Assembly (NCBI GenBank): GCA_020851035.1
Contig: JADZDM010000001.1
Location: 124,001 to 188,000, forward strand
From: Gemmatimonadaceae bacterium
GTDB taxonomy: Bacteria; Gemmatimonadota; Gemmatimonadetes; Gemmatimonadales; Gemmatimonadaceae
Direction of reading: 5' to 3'
DNA: 64,000 nucleotides
The notes under the pieces are model-generated. The model worked only from the letters and a program-made list of their open reading frames with translations, searched no databases and had not been told where the DNA came from. Shown here one piece after another: positions 33,936-43,456 of this stretch (within the stretch, counting starts at the first letter, position 1; each line of letters begins with the position of its first letter). The translations under genes were made by a program, and so were the position numbers.

Positions 33936-36307
33936 CCGGCATGCGCAGCCTGGCGCTGGTCGCGGCCGCGAACCTGCGGCGCCGCCGGGGGCAGGGTGTG
34001 CTGATCGGCACCATCCTGACACTCGCGGCGCTGATGCTCTGCACCGGCATCGGGCTGCTGCGGGAGATCCACACCCCGGTGCGGGCCATGCTCGATGCCC
34101 AGCGGGCGTCGCAGGTCACGATGTACCTCGACGCGCGCATTCACGAGCCGGACTCGGTGCGGGCGTGGTGGCGCGCACAGCCCGGCGTGCGCGCCGTCAG
34201 CGAGGCGATGGCGACCATGGACCTCTCCGAGAGCGCGTTCTTCCGCGGGCGTCAGCTGAGCCGGTTCCTGCAACTCGTCGAGCGGCCGGTGCACCGGTCG
34301 GACCAGGACTCGATCCGGATCATCGAGGGGCGCGCGGCCGCCGGCCCGGGGCCGGGCGAGATCTGGCTGCCGACCGGGCTTGCCGAGGAGATCGGCGCGC
34401 ACGCGGGCGATACCCTGCAGCTCCCCGCCACCGACGGTCTCGTGCCCCTCGTCGTCGGCGCCGTCGTGGTCGATCCGCTCGCGAGCAGCGCGTTCGCGAA
34501 TCCGGCGCGCGTCTGGGTGGGGGCCGGCGAACTGCCGATGCACTTCGCCAGCCCGCTGCTCACGCGCGTGATCGTCGCGGTCCGCCTGTCGCGTGGCGCC
34601 GACGTCGACGCGGCGTGGGACCGGTACATGCGCGCGCTCGGCGGCACCTACAGCGGCGGCCTGATGTCGGAGCGCGATGTGGTGTCGTCGTACACGGCGC
34701 CATACGAGTTGCTTGGCGCGGTGGTGGTCGCCTTCTCGGCGCTCGGCTTCCTGGTGGCGCTGCTGGCCGTGCAGGGGACGATCACCAGCGCCGTGATGAC
34801 CGACTACCGGATCATCGGCATCCTGCGTGCCCAGGGGTTCCGGCCCGTCGACGTGGCGCGCGCCTACCTGCTGCAGTACCTGGTCCTCGCGCTGGTGGCG
34901 ATTCCCATCGGCGTCCTGGCGGGCGTGGTGCTCGTGCGCCAGGCGGTGGCAATGCTCACCCGCACCGTGGCAACGCCGGTGCCGTTCGCCCCGGTGCTGG
35001 GGATGGCGATCGTGCTCGCGGTGGTGCTCCTCGCGATCGTGACGCTCGTGGTGGCGCGCGCCACGCGTGTTGCGGCGCGCGTGCGGCCGGTGGACGCCAT
35101 CCGCTTCGGCGCGTCGGCAGGGCAGGCGGCGCCGTCGCCCGGGGTGCCGCTGCACCGGCTGCGCTGGGCCTCGGTGCCGCTGATCGTCGCCATCCGGAGC
35201 CTCGGGCAGCAGAAGCGGCGCGCGGCGGTGCTCGCGCTCGCCGTCGTGTTCGCCACGCTGGCCTCCGCGCTGGCGATCAACCTCGACTACACCTTCGGAC
35301 GCATGACGCTGCATCTCGCGGCGTTCGGCTTCGATGCCGCCGACGTGCGCGTGACGCGTGCCGGCCGGCGCTTCGGCATGCGCCACGAGGCGATGATGGA
35401 GGTGCTGACGACGCGGGCCGGCGTGAAGGCCGTGGCGACCTGGAACTTCATGGACGGGAACTTCCCCGCCGGAACGCGCGGTGCGACACGCAACGTGAAC
35501 GGACTGGTCATCGACGGTGACATGGCGGGCCTGGGCTACACCAACGTGCGCGGCCGCAATCCGGCCGGCGCGAGTGAGATGTCGATCGGCATCCGCACAG
35601 CGGAGGAGATGGGGCTCGACGTCGGCAGCACCCTCACGGTGCAGATGCTCGGTGCGCCGCTCACGCTGCGGGTGGTGGGGGTGTTCCAGTCGATGAACAA
35701 CACCGGCCACGGCTTCCGTGTCCGCGCGGACGCGGTCCGGCGGGCCGACCCGCTCTGGACACCGAGTGAGTACGCGCTGGCGCTGGTCGCGGGCACCGAC
35801 GTGGACCGCTTCATCGCGGCCCTCGAGCGCGAGTACGGCGAGGCCGTCGACGCGAAGCGCGGTGACTTCTTCATCCGGGACCAGCTGGCGCAGATCATGA
35901 CGGGATTGCGCATGACGAACGGGTTCCTCGCGCTCGTGTTCCTCATCGCCGCAGCGGTGTTCATCGTGAACACGACGCTGCTCACGATCGCGGAGCACCG
36001 ACGGGTCTTCGGGATCCTCAAGACCACCGGCATGACCCCCGGGCAGCTGCGATCCTCGATCATGGCCGCGGTGGGTGTGCAGGCGGTGGCGGGCGTCCTG
36101 GCCGCGCTGGTGCTCTGGTTCCTGCTGGCGCGCACCGTGCTGTCCGGCGTGTTCGGGACGGTGGGGCTGGTGACGTTCCCGCTCGAAAACTGGGCCCTCG
36201 GCATGGCCGTGATGGCGCCGGTGATCGTGTGCTGCTGCCTTGCCAGCGCCTGGTGGCCATCGCGACAGGTGCTCGCGATCGACCCGCGCACGCTGATCGT
36301 CGAATGA
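33932..36307 (+). CDS. FtsX/MacB-type ABC transporter permease
   Basis: This 791-residue permease has an N-terminal helix (about 15-40), a large external domain and a first FtsX block of three helices (about 265-385). A second single helix, a second external region and a second FtsX block (about 660-785) complete the two-unit layout used by LolCE/MacB-like mechanotransmission transporters. The C-terminus reads LENWALGMAVMAPV with VLAIDPRTLIVE at the end. The GTG at 33932 overlaps the ATPase stop; an ATG at 33941 is the alternative. It is followed without gap by a serine hydrolase. Confidence 0.9.
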   Translation: MTGMRSLALVAAANLRRRRGQGVLIGTILTLAALMLCTGIGLLREIHTPVRAMLDAQRASQVTMYLDARIHEPDSVRAWWRAQPGVRAVSEAMATMDLSESAFFRGRQLSRFLQLVERPVHRSDQDSIRIIEGRAAAGPGPGEIWLPTGLAEEIGAHAGDTLQLPATDGLVPLVVGAVVVDPLASSAFANPARVWVGAGELPMHFASPLLTRVIVAVRLSRGADVDAAWDRYMRALGGTYSGGLMSERDVVSSYTAPYELLGAVVVAFSALGFLVALLAVQGTITSAVMTDYRIIGILRAQGFRPVDVARAYLLQYLVLALVAIPIGVLAGVVLVRQAVAMLTRTVATPVPFAPVLGMAIVLAVVLLAIVTLVVARATRVAARVRPVDAIRFGASAGQAAPSPGVPLHRLRWASVPLIVAIRSLGQQKRRAAVLALAVVFATLASALAINLDYTFGRMTLHLAAFGFDAADVRVTRAGRRFGMRHEAMMEVLTTRAGVKAVATWNFMDGNFPAGTRGATRNVNGLVIDGDMAGLGYTNVRGRNPAGASEMSIGIRTAEEMGLDVGSTLTVQMLGAPLTLRVVGVFQSMNNTGHGFRVRADAVRRADPLWTPSEYALALVAGTDVDRFIAALEREYGEAVDAKRGDFFIRDQLAQIMTGLRMTNGFLALVFLIAAAVFIVNTTLLTIAEHRRVFGILKTTGMTPGQLRSSIMAAVGVQAVAGVLAALVLWFLLARTVLSGVFGTVGLVTFPLENWALGMAVMAPVIVCCCLASAWWPSRQVLAIDPRTLIVE

Positions 36308-38181
36308 GGCCGACCCTCACGCTGCTGGCGGCCGCCCAGCTGCTGCTCTCGATGCCGATGTCGGCGCAGCCGCTGCCGCGTGGCGTCCGCGACTCGCTCG
36401 ATCGCTTCCTCGTGCGCCATCTCCGCGAGATCCCCGTGCCCGGGTTCTCCGTCGTCGTGGTCAGGGGCGGCACCGTCGCCTACAGCAGGGGATTCGGGGT
36501 CGAGGTCGCCGGCGGCACGCGCCCGATGACCACACGGTCGCCGGTCGCGATCGGATCGCAGACCAAGTCCATCACCGCGATCGCGATGATGCGACTCGTC
36601 GAGCGCGGACTGGTCCGGCTCGATGCGCCGGTCGTCCGGTACCTGCCGTGGTTCCGGACCGCGGATCGCCGCGGCGGCGAGATCACGGTGCGCATGCTGC
36701 TGCACAACACGTCGGGGATTCCGAGCGCCGACAAGTGGCTGTACAGCCAGGACTCGGACGAAGGGGCGATGGAGCGCGAGGTGCGCGGCCTGTCGTCGGT
36801 GATACTCACGCGGACACCGGGAACATCGTTCGAGTACGCGAACGAGAACTGGAGCGTCGCCGGTGCGATCATCGAGGCCGTCTCGGGCATGCGCTATAGC
36901 GCCTTCCTCGAACAGGAGTTCTTCCACCCGCTCGGCATGACCCGGTCCAGCACCTCGCGGGCGCGGTTCGCGGACATCGGTGCGCTGTGGGGCCATCATG
37001 CGGAGCCCGACGGTGTCAGCCCCGCCGGCCCGCGGTTCATCTCCGGCGCCCTCGCGGCCGGAAGCGAGCTTCGCATGTCGGCGGACGACATGGGGAAGTA
37101 CCTCGGGATGCTGCTCCGGAAAGGTGCCACGGGCGGCACGCGCTACCTGCGCGAGGAATCGGTGGCGCAACTCTTCGTGCCGGGGAGCATCACCACCGTC
37201 ACCATGCCGGAGATGGGGGTGCGCGGGGGAAAGTCCGGCTATGGGATGGGGTGGGTGGTCGTGAGCGCGGACGGGCGCACGGTGATCAACCACGGCGGCA
37301 GCACCGTCGTGATGAGCTCATGGACGATCATCGACACCCTCACGAAGACCGCCGCAAGCGTGCTGTATGGCGGCCCGACGCTCGATGCGTATCGCTATCC
37401 CGGTCAGCTCTGGCTCGTGAACAACCTCCTCCACATCACGAACGGCGAGCCCCTCAGCACGCTCGGACGGCCCACCGAGGCCGATCCGACGCGCAACGCC
37501 TACGAGCTGCCGGGTGCACTGCGCGATCGCTACCTCGGCACCTACCTCTCGCCGGACGGCTTTCGCGCCGAAGTCGTGGGTGCGCCGCGGGGCGATCGCC
37601 TGCAGTTCCGCATGGATGCCGGCGCCTCTCGCTACCGCGCCGATCTCGACTTCGTGAGTCCGTCGAGTGCGGTGCTGCGCAACATCGCCGGTGCCGCGCC
37701 GATCACCTTCACGATCACACCCGCTGGTGTGGTCACCGGCCTCGCCGGCAGTGTGCCCGGGGGCGTGTTCCGCAGGCGCAGCGCCGCCGACGTTGCGCGC
37801 GTGCAGGAGCGGGAATCGCCGGGCGGCCGCGTCCGCATCCAGGTGCCGCGTGACTGGACGGTGTCGTTCGACGGGAACGCGTTCACTGCGGTGCGCACAG
37901 CCGACCCCACGACACGCCTCAGCGGTGTGCTCGCGCCCAGCCGGGGCGGCATGCCCGTCGCCCTCCGCCTGTCGACACGGTCGGAATCGATCGGACGCCA
38001 CGAGTGGACGCGCCGGACCTGGATGGAGCGCACACCTGCGGGCGCGCGTCAGCGGACGCAGCTCGAGACGCAGGTGGGCACCGACTGGTTCCGCCTCGAC
38101 GCCGACGTGGCGCCGGGGCGGCTGACGGCTGCGCTGCGCGATGTCATCGTGCCGCTGCTGTCGACGATCGAACTCCGCTAG
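36304..38181 (+). CDS. Exported serine hydrolase, class C beta-lactamase/PBP-like
   Basis: This 625-residue protein starts with a signal peptide ending near MSAQ. It continues with a beta-lactamase-fold domain (about 35-400): SxxK as SQTKS, YxN as YANENW, and a late GG(S/T) box near NHGGSTV. The C-terminal 220 residues look beta-rich, like a lipocalin-type extra domain seen in such hydrolases. It may be a D-amino-acid peptidase or esterase rather than a resistance enzyme. The ATG overlaps the permease stop (ATGA), linking it to the ABC transporter. A hairpin follows at 38223. Confidence 0.88.
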   Translation: MRPTLTLLAAAQLLLSMPMSAQPLPRGVRDSLDRFLVRHLREIPVPGFSVVVVRGGTVAYSRGFGVEVAGGTRPMTTRSPVAIGSQTKSITAIAMMRLVERGLVRLDAPVVRYLPWFRTADRRGGEITVRMLLHNTSGIPSADKWLYSQDSDEGAMEREVRGLSSVILTRTPGTSFEYANENWSVAGAIIEAVSGMRYSAFLEQEFFHPLGMTRSSTSRARFADIGALWGHHAEPDGVSPAGPRFISGALAAGSELRMSADDMGKYLGMLLRKGATGGTRYLREESVAQLFVPGSITTVTMPEMGVRGGKSGYGMGWVVVSADGRTVINHGGSTVVMSSWTIIDTLTKTAASVLYGGPTLDAYRYPGQLWLVNNLLHITNGEPLSTLGRPTEADPTRNAYELPGALRDRYLGTYLSPDGFRAEVVGAPRGDRLQFRMDAGASRYRADLDFVSPSSAVLRNIAGAAPITFTITPAGVVTGLAGSVPGGVFRRRSAADVARVQERESPGGRVRIQVPRDWTVSFDGNAFTAVRTADPTTRLSGVLAPSRGGMPVALRLSTRSESIGRHEWTRRTWMERTPAGARQRTQLETQVGTDWFRLDADVAPGRLTAALRDVIVPLLSTIELR

Positions 38182-38222
38182 GCGTCTGGCACGTGTCCCC
38201 AGGCCGTTGACACCCCGCACGA

Positions 38223-38244
38223 ACGCCGGCCGATCTCCCGGCGT
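38223..38244 (+). terminator. Hairpin after the ABC/hydrolase operon
   Basis: ACGCCGG (38223-38229) pairs with CCGGCGT (38238-38244) with an 8-base loop, 41 bases after the hydrolase stop. No T-tract follows. It lies in a convergent gap of 251 bases. Confidence 0.4.
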
Positions 38245-38357
38245 CGGTGGATGATGTGGCGGGGCGACTCCACCGTGTGGTGGCTGCCCGAAGCCGTCAC
38301 GGTGCTCATCGCGGACGACGAGTCACCGTTCGCGGGGGAGTGCGTGCGGACACGGCC

Positions 38358-38402
38358 CACCGGCCGCCGGCTCACCGGCCGCCGGCTCACCGGCCGCCGG
38401 CT
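38358..38402. repeat. Three exact tandem copies of a 15-bp unit
   Basis: CACCGGCCGCCGGCT is repeated exactly three times, with partial similarity on both sides. It lies between two convergent genes. Each unit is itself partly self-complementary (CCGGC/GCCGG), so it can fold into hairpins. A multiple of three would allow in-frame growth, but no gene is supported here. Confidence 0.85.
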
Positions 38403-38432
38403 CACCAGCGGACGCACCTGTCGCGCCGCCAT

Positions 38433-38921
38433 TCAGTCGGCACTGGGCCACTGAGTGCGTGACGCCGCTCCGGGCGGCGTGTCGGCGGCCGCCAGCACGA
38501 GCAGTGCCAGGATGAGCGCGACGCTGTACTCGCTGCCGCCGCTGCCATGCTCCCCGACGAACCAGCCGAGGTGCCGGTGGATGATCACGATGCCGGCCAG
38601 CAGCAGCAGCGTGAAGCCGGCCGCCATCACACGCGTGCGGATCCCGAGCAGCAGCAGCGTGCCGCCGATCAGTTCGAAGGCCGTCACGAGCCAGACCAGC
38701 AGCACGCCGAGCGGAAGGCCCGTGCGCTCGAGATAGGCGCCGAAGCTGGCCACCGAGCCATCGCGAAGGACGCGCACGACCGCATGCGCGAGAAAGAGGC
38801 CGGCGGTACCGATGCGCAGCAGGCGGATCGCGTGCGGGAGTGCGATGAAGGGGAACGGCGTGGACAGCGCTCCGGTGCGCCGGAGTGACGAAACGTGCCG
38901 GTCGTGCTCGGGCAGTGACAT
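38433..38921 (-). CDS. DoxX-family membrane protein
   Basis: This 162-residue inner-membrane protein has four hydrophobic segments (near residues 28-48, 65-90, 95-115 and 125-150). ALPHAIRLLRIGTAGLFLAH and TAFELIGGTLLLLGIRTRVM are typical of DoxX/SURF4-like proteins, whose function is poorly known (redox or quinone links in some). The ATG at 38921 follows a basic, non-family stretch. It ends 31 bases from the tandem 15-mers. No operon partner is seen. Confidence 0.82.
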   Translation of the reverse strand: MSLPEHDRHVSSLRRTGALSTPFPFIALPHAIRLLRIGTAGLFLAHAVVRVLRDGSVASFGAYLERTGLPLGVLLVWLVTAFELIGGTLLLLGIRTRVMAAGFTLLLLAGIVIIHRHLGWFVGEHGSGGSEYSVALILALLVLAAADTPPGAASRTQWPSAD

Positions 38922-39336
38922 GAGCGGGCCCTCTGCAGGTGGGTGCGGTCGCGGGAGTGTTCCCCGCACGTTCCTCCACAATGCCGCGCGCACGCCGTCG
39001 GCGACATGTCGCTCATGGCACGAAATCCGCCGTTCGTCACGCGGGGCGCGAGTGAGGCCGTGATGGTACCCAGTTCCGCTCACGCGTCGGGGCGAGCTGG
39101 CGCAGGCGCGGCCGCCGTTCGTGCCGCCCGCGAGTCTGGCGTCCGCCGTGGCGCGCTGCCTGGCTCGTCATCGCGGATCTGCCGTTGGTCACCGCGAGTC
39201 CACGGCAGGTACCAGTCGCCGTGCGCAGGCCGGCCCGGTCACGTTCCGTGTGCGGTGTGACGCGAGGTGCGTCGCCGCCGATGCGTCGCGGTGCTGACGC
39301 GACAGCACGGAACCAACTGTCTCTCCCGATCCTGCC
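38922..39336. other. 415-base intergenic region without a supported gene
   Basis: It separates divergent genes (DoxX leftward, an exported protein rightward) and should hold their promoters. Reading frames here are short, Arg/Ser-rich and not protein-like. I see no repeat element or strong hairpin. Confidence 0.5.
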
Positions 39337-40215
39337 ATGCGATCATCCACTTCCGTGACACACTGCAGCCGGCTCGGCCGGCCTGCGTGGACCTCCGCAC
39401 TGCTCGTGCTGCTGGTGGGCGCCGCTCCGGCGGCGGCCCAGACCTGTGAGGCGACCTTCGCGAAGAGCGGGAACCCGATCACCGGCCTGCGCTACACGGC
39501 CATCCAGAGCGTGCCGGACCTGTCCACGCCGGACGCCGTGAACCAGTTGCGCGGGATCGTGCTCGCCCGCGGCTACGATGTGCTGGCGGCCGAGCCGGCA
39601 GCCGGCAACATGCTGCTCGAGGTGCCGCAGACCGCCGATCGGCGGTCGTTCCAGATCGTGGCGCAGGCGACGACCGAGGGGCAGCTGACCACGATGCAGC
39701 TGCGCGTCACGTTGCGCGGGGGGGTCTTCGCGAAGCAGGAGGCCGTGCGTGGCGAGGTGTGCGCCGTGCTGGCCGAGCTCAAGGGCGGCAGCGCCGGCGT
39801 CGCCGCTGCCGCGCGCGGGCGGACGGCCACGGCGGCGGCCGGCCCGCCCACCGCGCTGACGGCGCAGACACTGGCGGACCGGGTGTCGAAGGAGGCGGAA
39901 CGGAACGTGAGCGAGATTCCCCTGCGCTACGCTGGTCGTTCGTTCACGCTGAGCGGGACGGTCGCGAGCGTCACGCGCGATGGCGAGTCGTACCGGGTGC
40001 GGTTCGCCATCCTCTCGTGGGAAGAGAAGGCCGTCAGGCTCCCCGGCTACCCGCAGTTCAAGACCGAGATCATGTGCGTGCTGGCACCCGGGCAGTCGGT
40101 GTATGCGCTCACGCTGCGCCCGAAGTCCTCTGTCCGACTGACCGGTACGTTCGCCGAGTACCGCGAGGTGCTGCCGTCGGCGATGTGGCTGTCGGACTGC
40201 CGGCCGGCGCAGTAG
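39337..40215 (+). CDS. Exported protein of unknown function with possible OB-fold C-terminus
   Basis: This is a 292-residue protein with a signal peptide (hydrophobic LLVLLVGAAPAAAQ near residues 22-36). After a Cys-containing region, an alpha/beta N-half (about 40-150) is followed by an Ala/Thr/Gly linker. The C-terminal half (about 185-290) resembles tRNA_anti-like/OB modules in outline, with FTLSGTVASVTRDGESYRVR then SSVRLTGTFAEYR. I do not recognise the whole protein. The N-half duplicates no neighbour. It is convergent with the DUF1996 lipoprotein gene. Location is probably periplasmic. Confidence 0.65.
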   Translation: MRSSTSVTHCSRLGRPAWTSALLVLLVGAAPAAAQTCEATFAKSGNPITGLRYTAIQSVPDLSTPDAVNQLRGIVLARGYDVLAAEPAAGNMLLEVPQTADRRSFQIVAQATTEGQLTTMQLRVTLRGGVFAKQEAVRGEVCAVLAELKGGSAGVAAAARGRTATAAAGPPTALTAQTLADRVSKEAERNVSEIPLRYAGRSFTLSGTVASVTRDGESYRVRFAILSWEEKAVRLPGYPQFKTEIMCVLAPGQSVYALTLRPKSSVRLTGTFAEYREVLPSAMWLSDCRPAQ

Positions 40216-40250
40216 CCGCGCGGACGCCGACGGCATGACCGGTGCTGGCG

Positions 40251-41864
40251 CTAGTACAGCTCGCGGCCGTCGCCGAGGAGGCCGACGAGGCAGTCGCGAC
40301 CGGGCTGGAGGCAGTTGGTGACGATCAGCCGGAAGAACTCCGGCGTCCACCCGTTCATCCAGTCGGCGTGCGCGGAATAGCCGCCGCGGGTCGCGGCGGG
40401 ATACATGTCCGACGTCAGCCGCCAGTAGGCCGGGGTCATGCCGGTGGTGACCGGCCAGCGGAAAATCTCGGTGATGATCGGCAGCATCACCGGGTGCGAC
40501 GGCGGGCAGGTCGAGCGCGCCGGCGGGTTGCGGTAGTCCGGGTACGCCATGTGGCCCTTGTGGTCGGGCGAGTCGAGGCGCACCCCGTCCCAGCACTGCG
40601 GGAAGTTGATGCTGAGCGTCACCATGTCGCCGACGGGACAGTCCGGAATCGCCCCGGTCACCGGCCGCGACGTCTTCAGGCAGCCCCACGTGGCCACGTC
40701 GAGCGCGTTGATCACCTGCGTCTTCCCCACGTTGCCGCGGTCGCCGGCGATCATCTGCAGGCCGGCCGGGATCTCGCGGATCGTGGCGGGATCGACATTG
40801 TAGCCGGTCTTGTAGTAGATGGTCGCGACATCGGGCGGGATCACCCGGCTGGTGCGCACGTCGAACACCGCCGGCACCCAGTAGCCGGTGCGGTTCACCG
40901 TCCCACCCTGGCAGGTACCCGCGCCGCTGGTGGTGAGGCTCGGCGACGTGGATCCGGGCGTGATGTCGGCGTTGCCGAAGAACATGTGCAGGTGCGACAG
41001 GTTCGCCCCGCCGGGATACACGATCGGGTCGAAGAAGTCCATCTTCGCGAGCGTGCAGGTCATGCGGAAACTGCCCTCGCCCTGCGGCGCCGAGGGCGCG
41101 ACGCTGCCGGCTCGCACCAGCGGGCCCGGCACGCCGGCATCCCCGAGTGGCACCTGCAGCACCGCGGCATCGAGGCCGGCCATGCCGGGCATGGCGTTCG
41201 GCATCTCGACGGTCTGCTCCTCGCCGATGCGGCACTCCGTGTAGGCGGCCGGCGGCGCACCGCTGAACCCGCGGGCGTAGCCGCTCGCGGCGCACGGGAC
41301 GCTGCCGTAGAACGCCTGCGTGTGCGTCACGCCGCTGGCCGCCACCAGCATCACGTCGCGGCGGCCGATGAACTCGCAGACCGCGCCGGTGGTGGAGCAG
41401 AAGGTGAACTGCTGCACGGGGGCCGGCTGCACCGCCAGCGTGCGCGTGGTGGTGAGCGGCGTGCCGCCGATCGTCGCGCGGACCGTGGCGGCCGTGCCGA
41501 CGCCGGTGCCGGTGTACACGGCCCGGTAGCTCGAGTCGAAGGTGAAGAACGTCACGTCACCCACCCGGCCGGTGCTGGTGCCTCCGCTGACGGCGATCTC
41601 CACCGTCAGGCCGGGTCCGATCCGCGCGCCGGCGGCATCCCGCGGCACGACGCTGATCGTGGTCGTGCGGCCGAGGGGCACGCTCGCGGTCGCCACGCTG
41701 ATGGTCGTCGTGCTGGTCGAGACCTCCCCGGGCGAGCCGCCCGGGCCGGGGGGCAGCGCTGCGTCGGACCTGCACGCGAACAGGGCCAGCGAAAGCGTCG
41801 CGCCGAGGACAACGCGGATCCTGTGCGTGGCGAGCCCGGCGTCGGGCACGGAACGAAGGGACAT
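40251..41864 (-). CDS. Lipoprotein with Ig-like domain and DUF1996
   Basis: This 537-residue protein begins with a lipoprotein signal (ATLSLALFAC, lipobox Cys near residue 32). An Ig-like/Big-type beta domain (about 45-130) precedes a DUF1996 region (about 270-500). Its hallmark DPIVYPGGANLSHLHMFFGN and late DSPDHKGHMAYP are clear. DUF1996 is best known from fungi and actinobacteria and has no established activity. It would be anchored at the cell surface or in the periplasm. The start is ATG 41864. The 170-base upstream gap holds nothing I recognise. Confidence 0.78.
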   Translation of the reverse strand: MSLRSVPDAGLATHRIRVVLGATLSLALFACRSDAALPPGPGGSPGEVSTSTTTISVATASVPLGRTTTISVVPRDAAGARIGPGLTVEIAVSGGTSTGRVGDVTFFTFDSSYRAVYTGTGVGTAATVRATIGGTPLTTTRTLAVQPAPVQQFTFCSTTGAVCEFIGRRDVMLVAASGVTHTQAFYGSVPCAASGYARGFSGAPPAAYTECRIGEEQTVEMPNAMPGMAGLDAAVLQVPLGDAGVPGPLVRAGSVAPSAPQGEGSFRMTCTLAKMDFFDPIVYPGGANLSHLHMFFGNADITPGSTSPSLTTSGAGTCQGGTVNRTGYWVPAVFDVRTSRVIPPDVATIYYKTGYNVDPATIREIPAGLQMIAGDRGNVGKTQVINALDVATWGCLKTSRPVTGAIPDCPVGDMVTLSINFPQCWDGVRLDSPDHKGHMAYPDYRNPPARSTCPPSHPVMLPIITEIFRWPVTTGMTPAYWRLTSDMYPAATRGGYSAHADWMNGWTPEFFRLIVTNCLQPGRDCLVGLLGDGRELY

Positions 41865-42034
41865 CTCGGAACGGTCCGCGGGCGAGGGGGGCCACGGGGG
41901 CGCGGACGCAGCCCCCGGAACCAGACCGCCGCTGCATGCGTCGCGTCACGACGCCGGGGTCTGCCCCCTCCAGTGCAAGCCCTGCGCCGTCTCCGCCCCG
42001 CCTGGCGCCGGGCCGTCGGCGGGGGCCGTTGCGC

Positions 42035-43456
42035 TCAGGGCAGAGGAGCCGGTGCCGCCGCCATGCGCTGCACGAGCTGCTCCCAGAAGGCCACCGAGAC
42101 GTGGAACGCCTCGACGCCGATCCGCTCGTCGCGACCGTGGGCCCGCGACGGCTCACCCTGCTCGGAGGCCAGTCCCGAGACGCCGTAGGTCGGGATGCCG
42201 GCGTTCCGCGTGAAGAGGCCGTCGGTGGCCCCGGTGCTCATTTCGGGCACGACCGGTGCGCCGCCGAAGAATGCGGCCGACAGCGCCCGCATCGTGCCCA
42301 TCACGTCAGGGCGCAGCGCCGACGGCGGGGATGGCACGACCTCGCGGGTGCGACTGACCTTCACCTTCGGCCCCACCACGCGCTGCAGCACGGCCATCAC
42401 CGAGTCCACCGGCTCATCGGGCAGCATGCGGCAGTTCACGAGTGCGGTGGCACGCTGCGGCAGCGCGTTGTCCGCGTGGCCACCCGACAGGCGCGTGGCC
42501 ACACACGTGGTCCGCAGCACGGAATTGAACCACGGGTTGCCTGCGGACAGTGCGGCCACGCTGGCAGAGTCGGTCGCACCCGCCGCCACACGGCGCATCA
42601 GCGCCGCCAGCTCGGGCGCCTGTGACGCCGCCGATTCACGGAAGTAGCCTGCCGAGATCTCCGTCAGTCGCGCCGGAAAGCTGAAGGCGCCCAGGCGCGA
42701 AAGGCCGGCGGCGAGTTCGTAGATCGCGTTGTCGGCGCGGGGCACCGAGCTGTGCCCGCCCGGGTTCGTCGACTCGAGGTGGAAGTCCGCATACACCTTC
42801 TCGGCGGCCTGCATCCCCACACCGACGGCCTTCCCCTGTTCGGTGGCGACACCGCCGGCATCGGTGTTCAGCGCCAGCTCCGCCTCGCGCAGCGGTGCAT
42901 GGTGCTCCAGCAGCCACCGGATCGAGCGACCATCCGTTTCCTCGTCGGCACTGAGCACGGCGATGATGTCACGGTCGGGCACCCAGCCCGCGCGCTTCCA
43001 GCGCACGAAGGTCGCGACGATCGCGGCCAGGCCGGCCTTGTTGTCGTCCACGCCGCGGCCGTAGTACCAGCCGTCGGTCTCGCCGAAGGTGAACGGCGGC
43101 CGCGACCAGTCGCTCGCCAGCGCCGGCACCACGTCCATGTGCGCCATGACCAGGATCGGCTTCCGCCCCGACGCGCGGCCGCGGTACCGCACCACCAGCG
43201 AAGTGAGCTCGGCGCTTGGCCCCATGAGCTGCACGTCGGCCGCCGCGAAGCCGGCCGCGCGCAGGCGTCGTGCGACCAACCCGGCCAGCCGCGGCACCCC
43301 CGCCGTGTTGCTCGACGAATTCACGTTCACGAGTTCCGCGAGGATCGCACGTTCCTCGGCGCGATGGCGGGCAGCGGGCGTGGCGGACTGCGCGCAGAGC
43401 AGCGCCGTCGAGCACGCGAGCAGGGCGAGCGTGCGGGACGCGGCGGTGAGTGTCAT
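42035..43456 (-). CDS. Exported M20-family metallopeptidase
   Basis: This 473-residue zinc peptidase has a signal peptide (ALLACSTALLCAQS). The two-metal ligands appear in order: AHMDVVP, GRGVDDNKAG, ADEETDG, NTDAGG, and a C-terminal His region near EPSRAHGRDERI. The dimerisation domain is inserted at about 215-335. M20 members are aminoacylases, carboxypeptidases or dipeptidases, and substrate is not predictable here. Its ATG overlaps the stop of the polyphosphate-glucokinase-like gene by 4 bases (43453-43456), so the two are coupled. Confidence 0.88.
   Translation of the reverse strand: MTLTAASRTLALLACSTALLCAQSATPAARHRAEERAILAELVNVNSSSNTAGVPRLAGLVARRLRAAGFAAADVQLMGPSAELTSLVVRYRGRASGRKPILVMAHMDVVPALASDWSRPPFTFGETDGWYYGRGVDDNKAGLAAIVATFVRWKRAGWVPDRDIIAVLSADEETDGRSIRWLLEHHAPLREAELALNTDAGGVATEQGKAVGVGMQAAEKVYADFHLESTNPGGHSSVPRADNAIYELAAGLSRLGAFSFPARLTEISAGYFRESAASQAPELAALMRRVAAGATDSASVAALSAGNPWFNSVLRTTCVATRLSGGHADNALPQRATALVNCRMLPDEPVDSVMAVLQRVVGPKVKVSRTREVVPSPPSALRPDVMGTMRALSAAFFGGAPVVPEMSTGATDGLFTRNAGIPTYGVSGLASEQGEPSRAHGRDERIGVEAFHVSVAFWEQLVQRMAAAPAPLP

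Noticed and set aside
38943-39260. 105-codon rightward frame in the DoxX upstream gap
   Set aside because: It is Arg/Ser/Pro-rich with no domain, no ribosome site, and a poor codon pattern.
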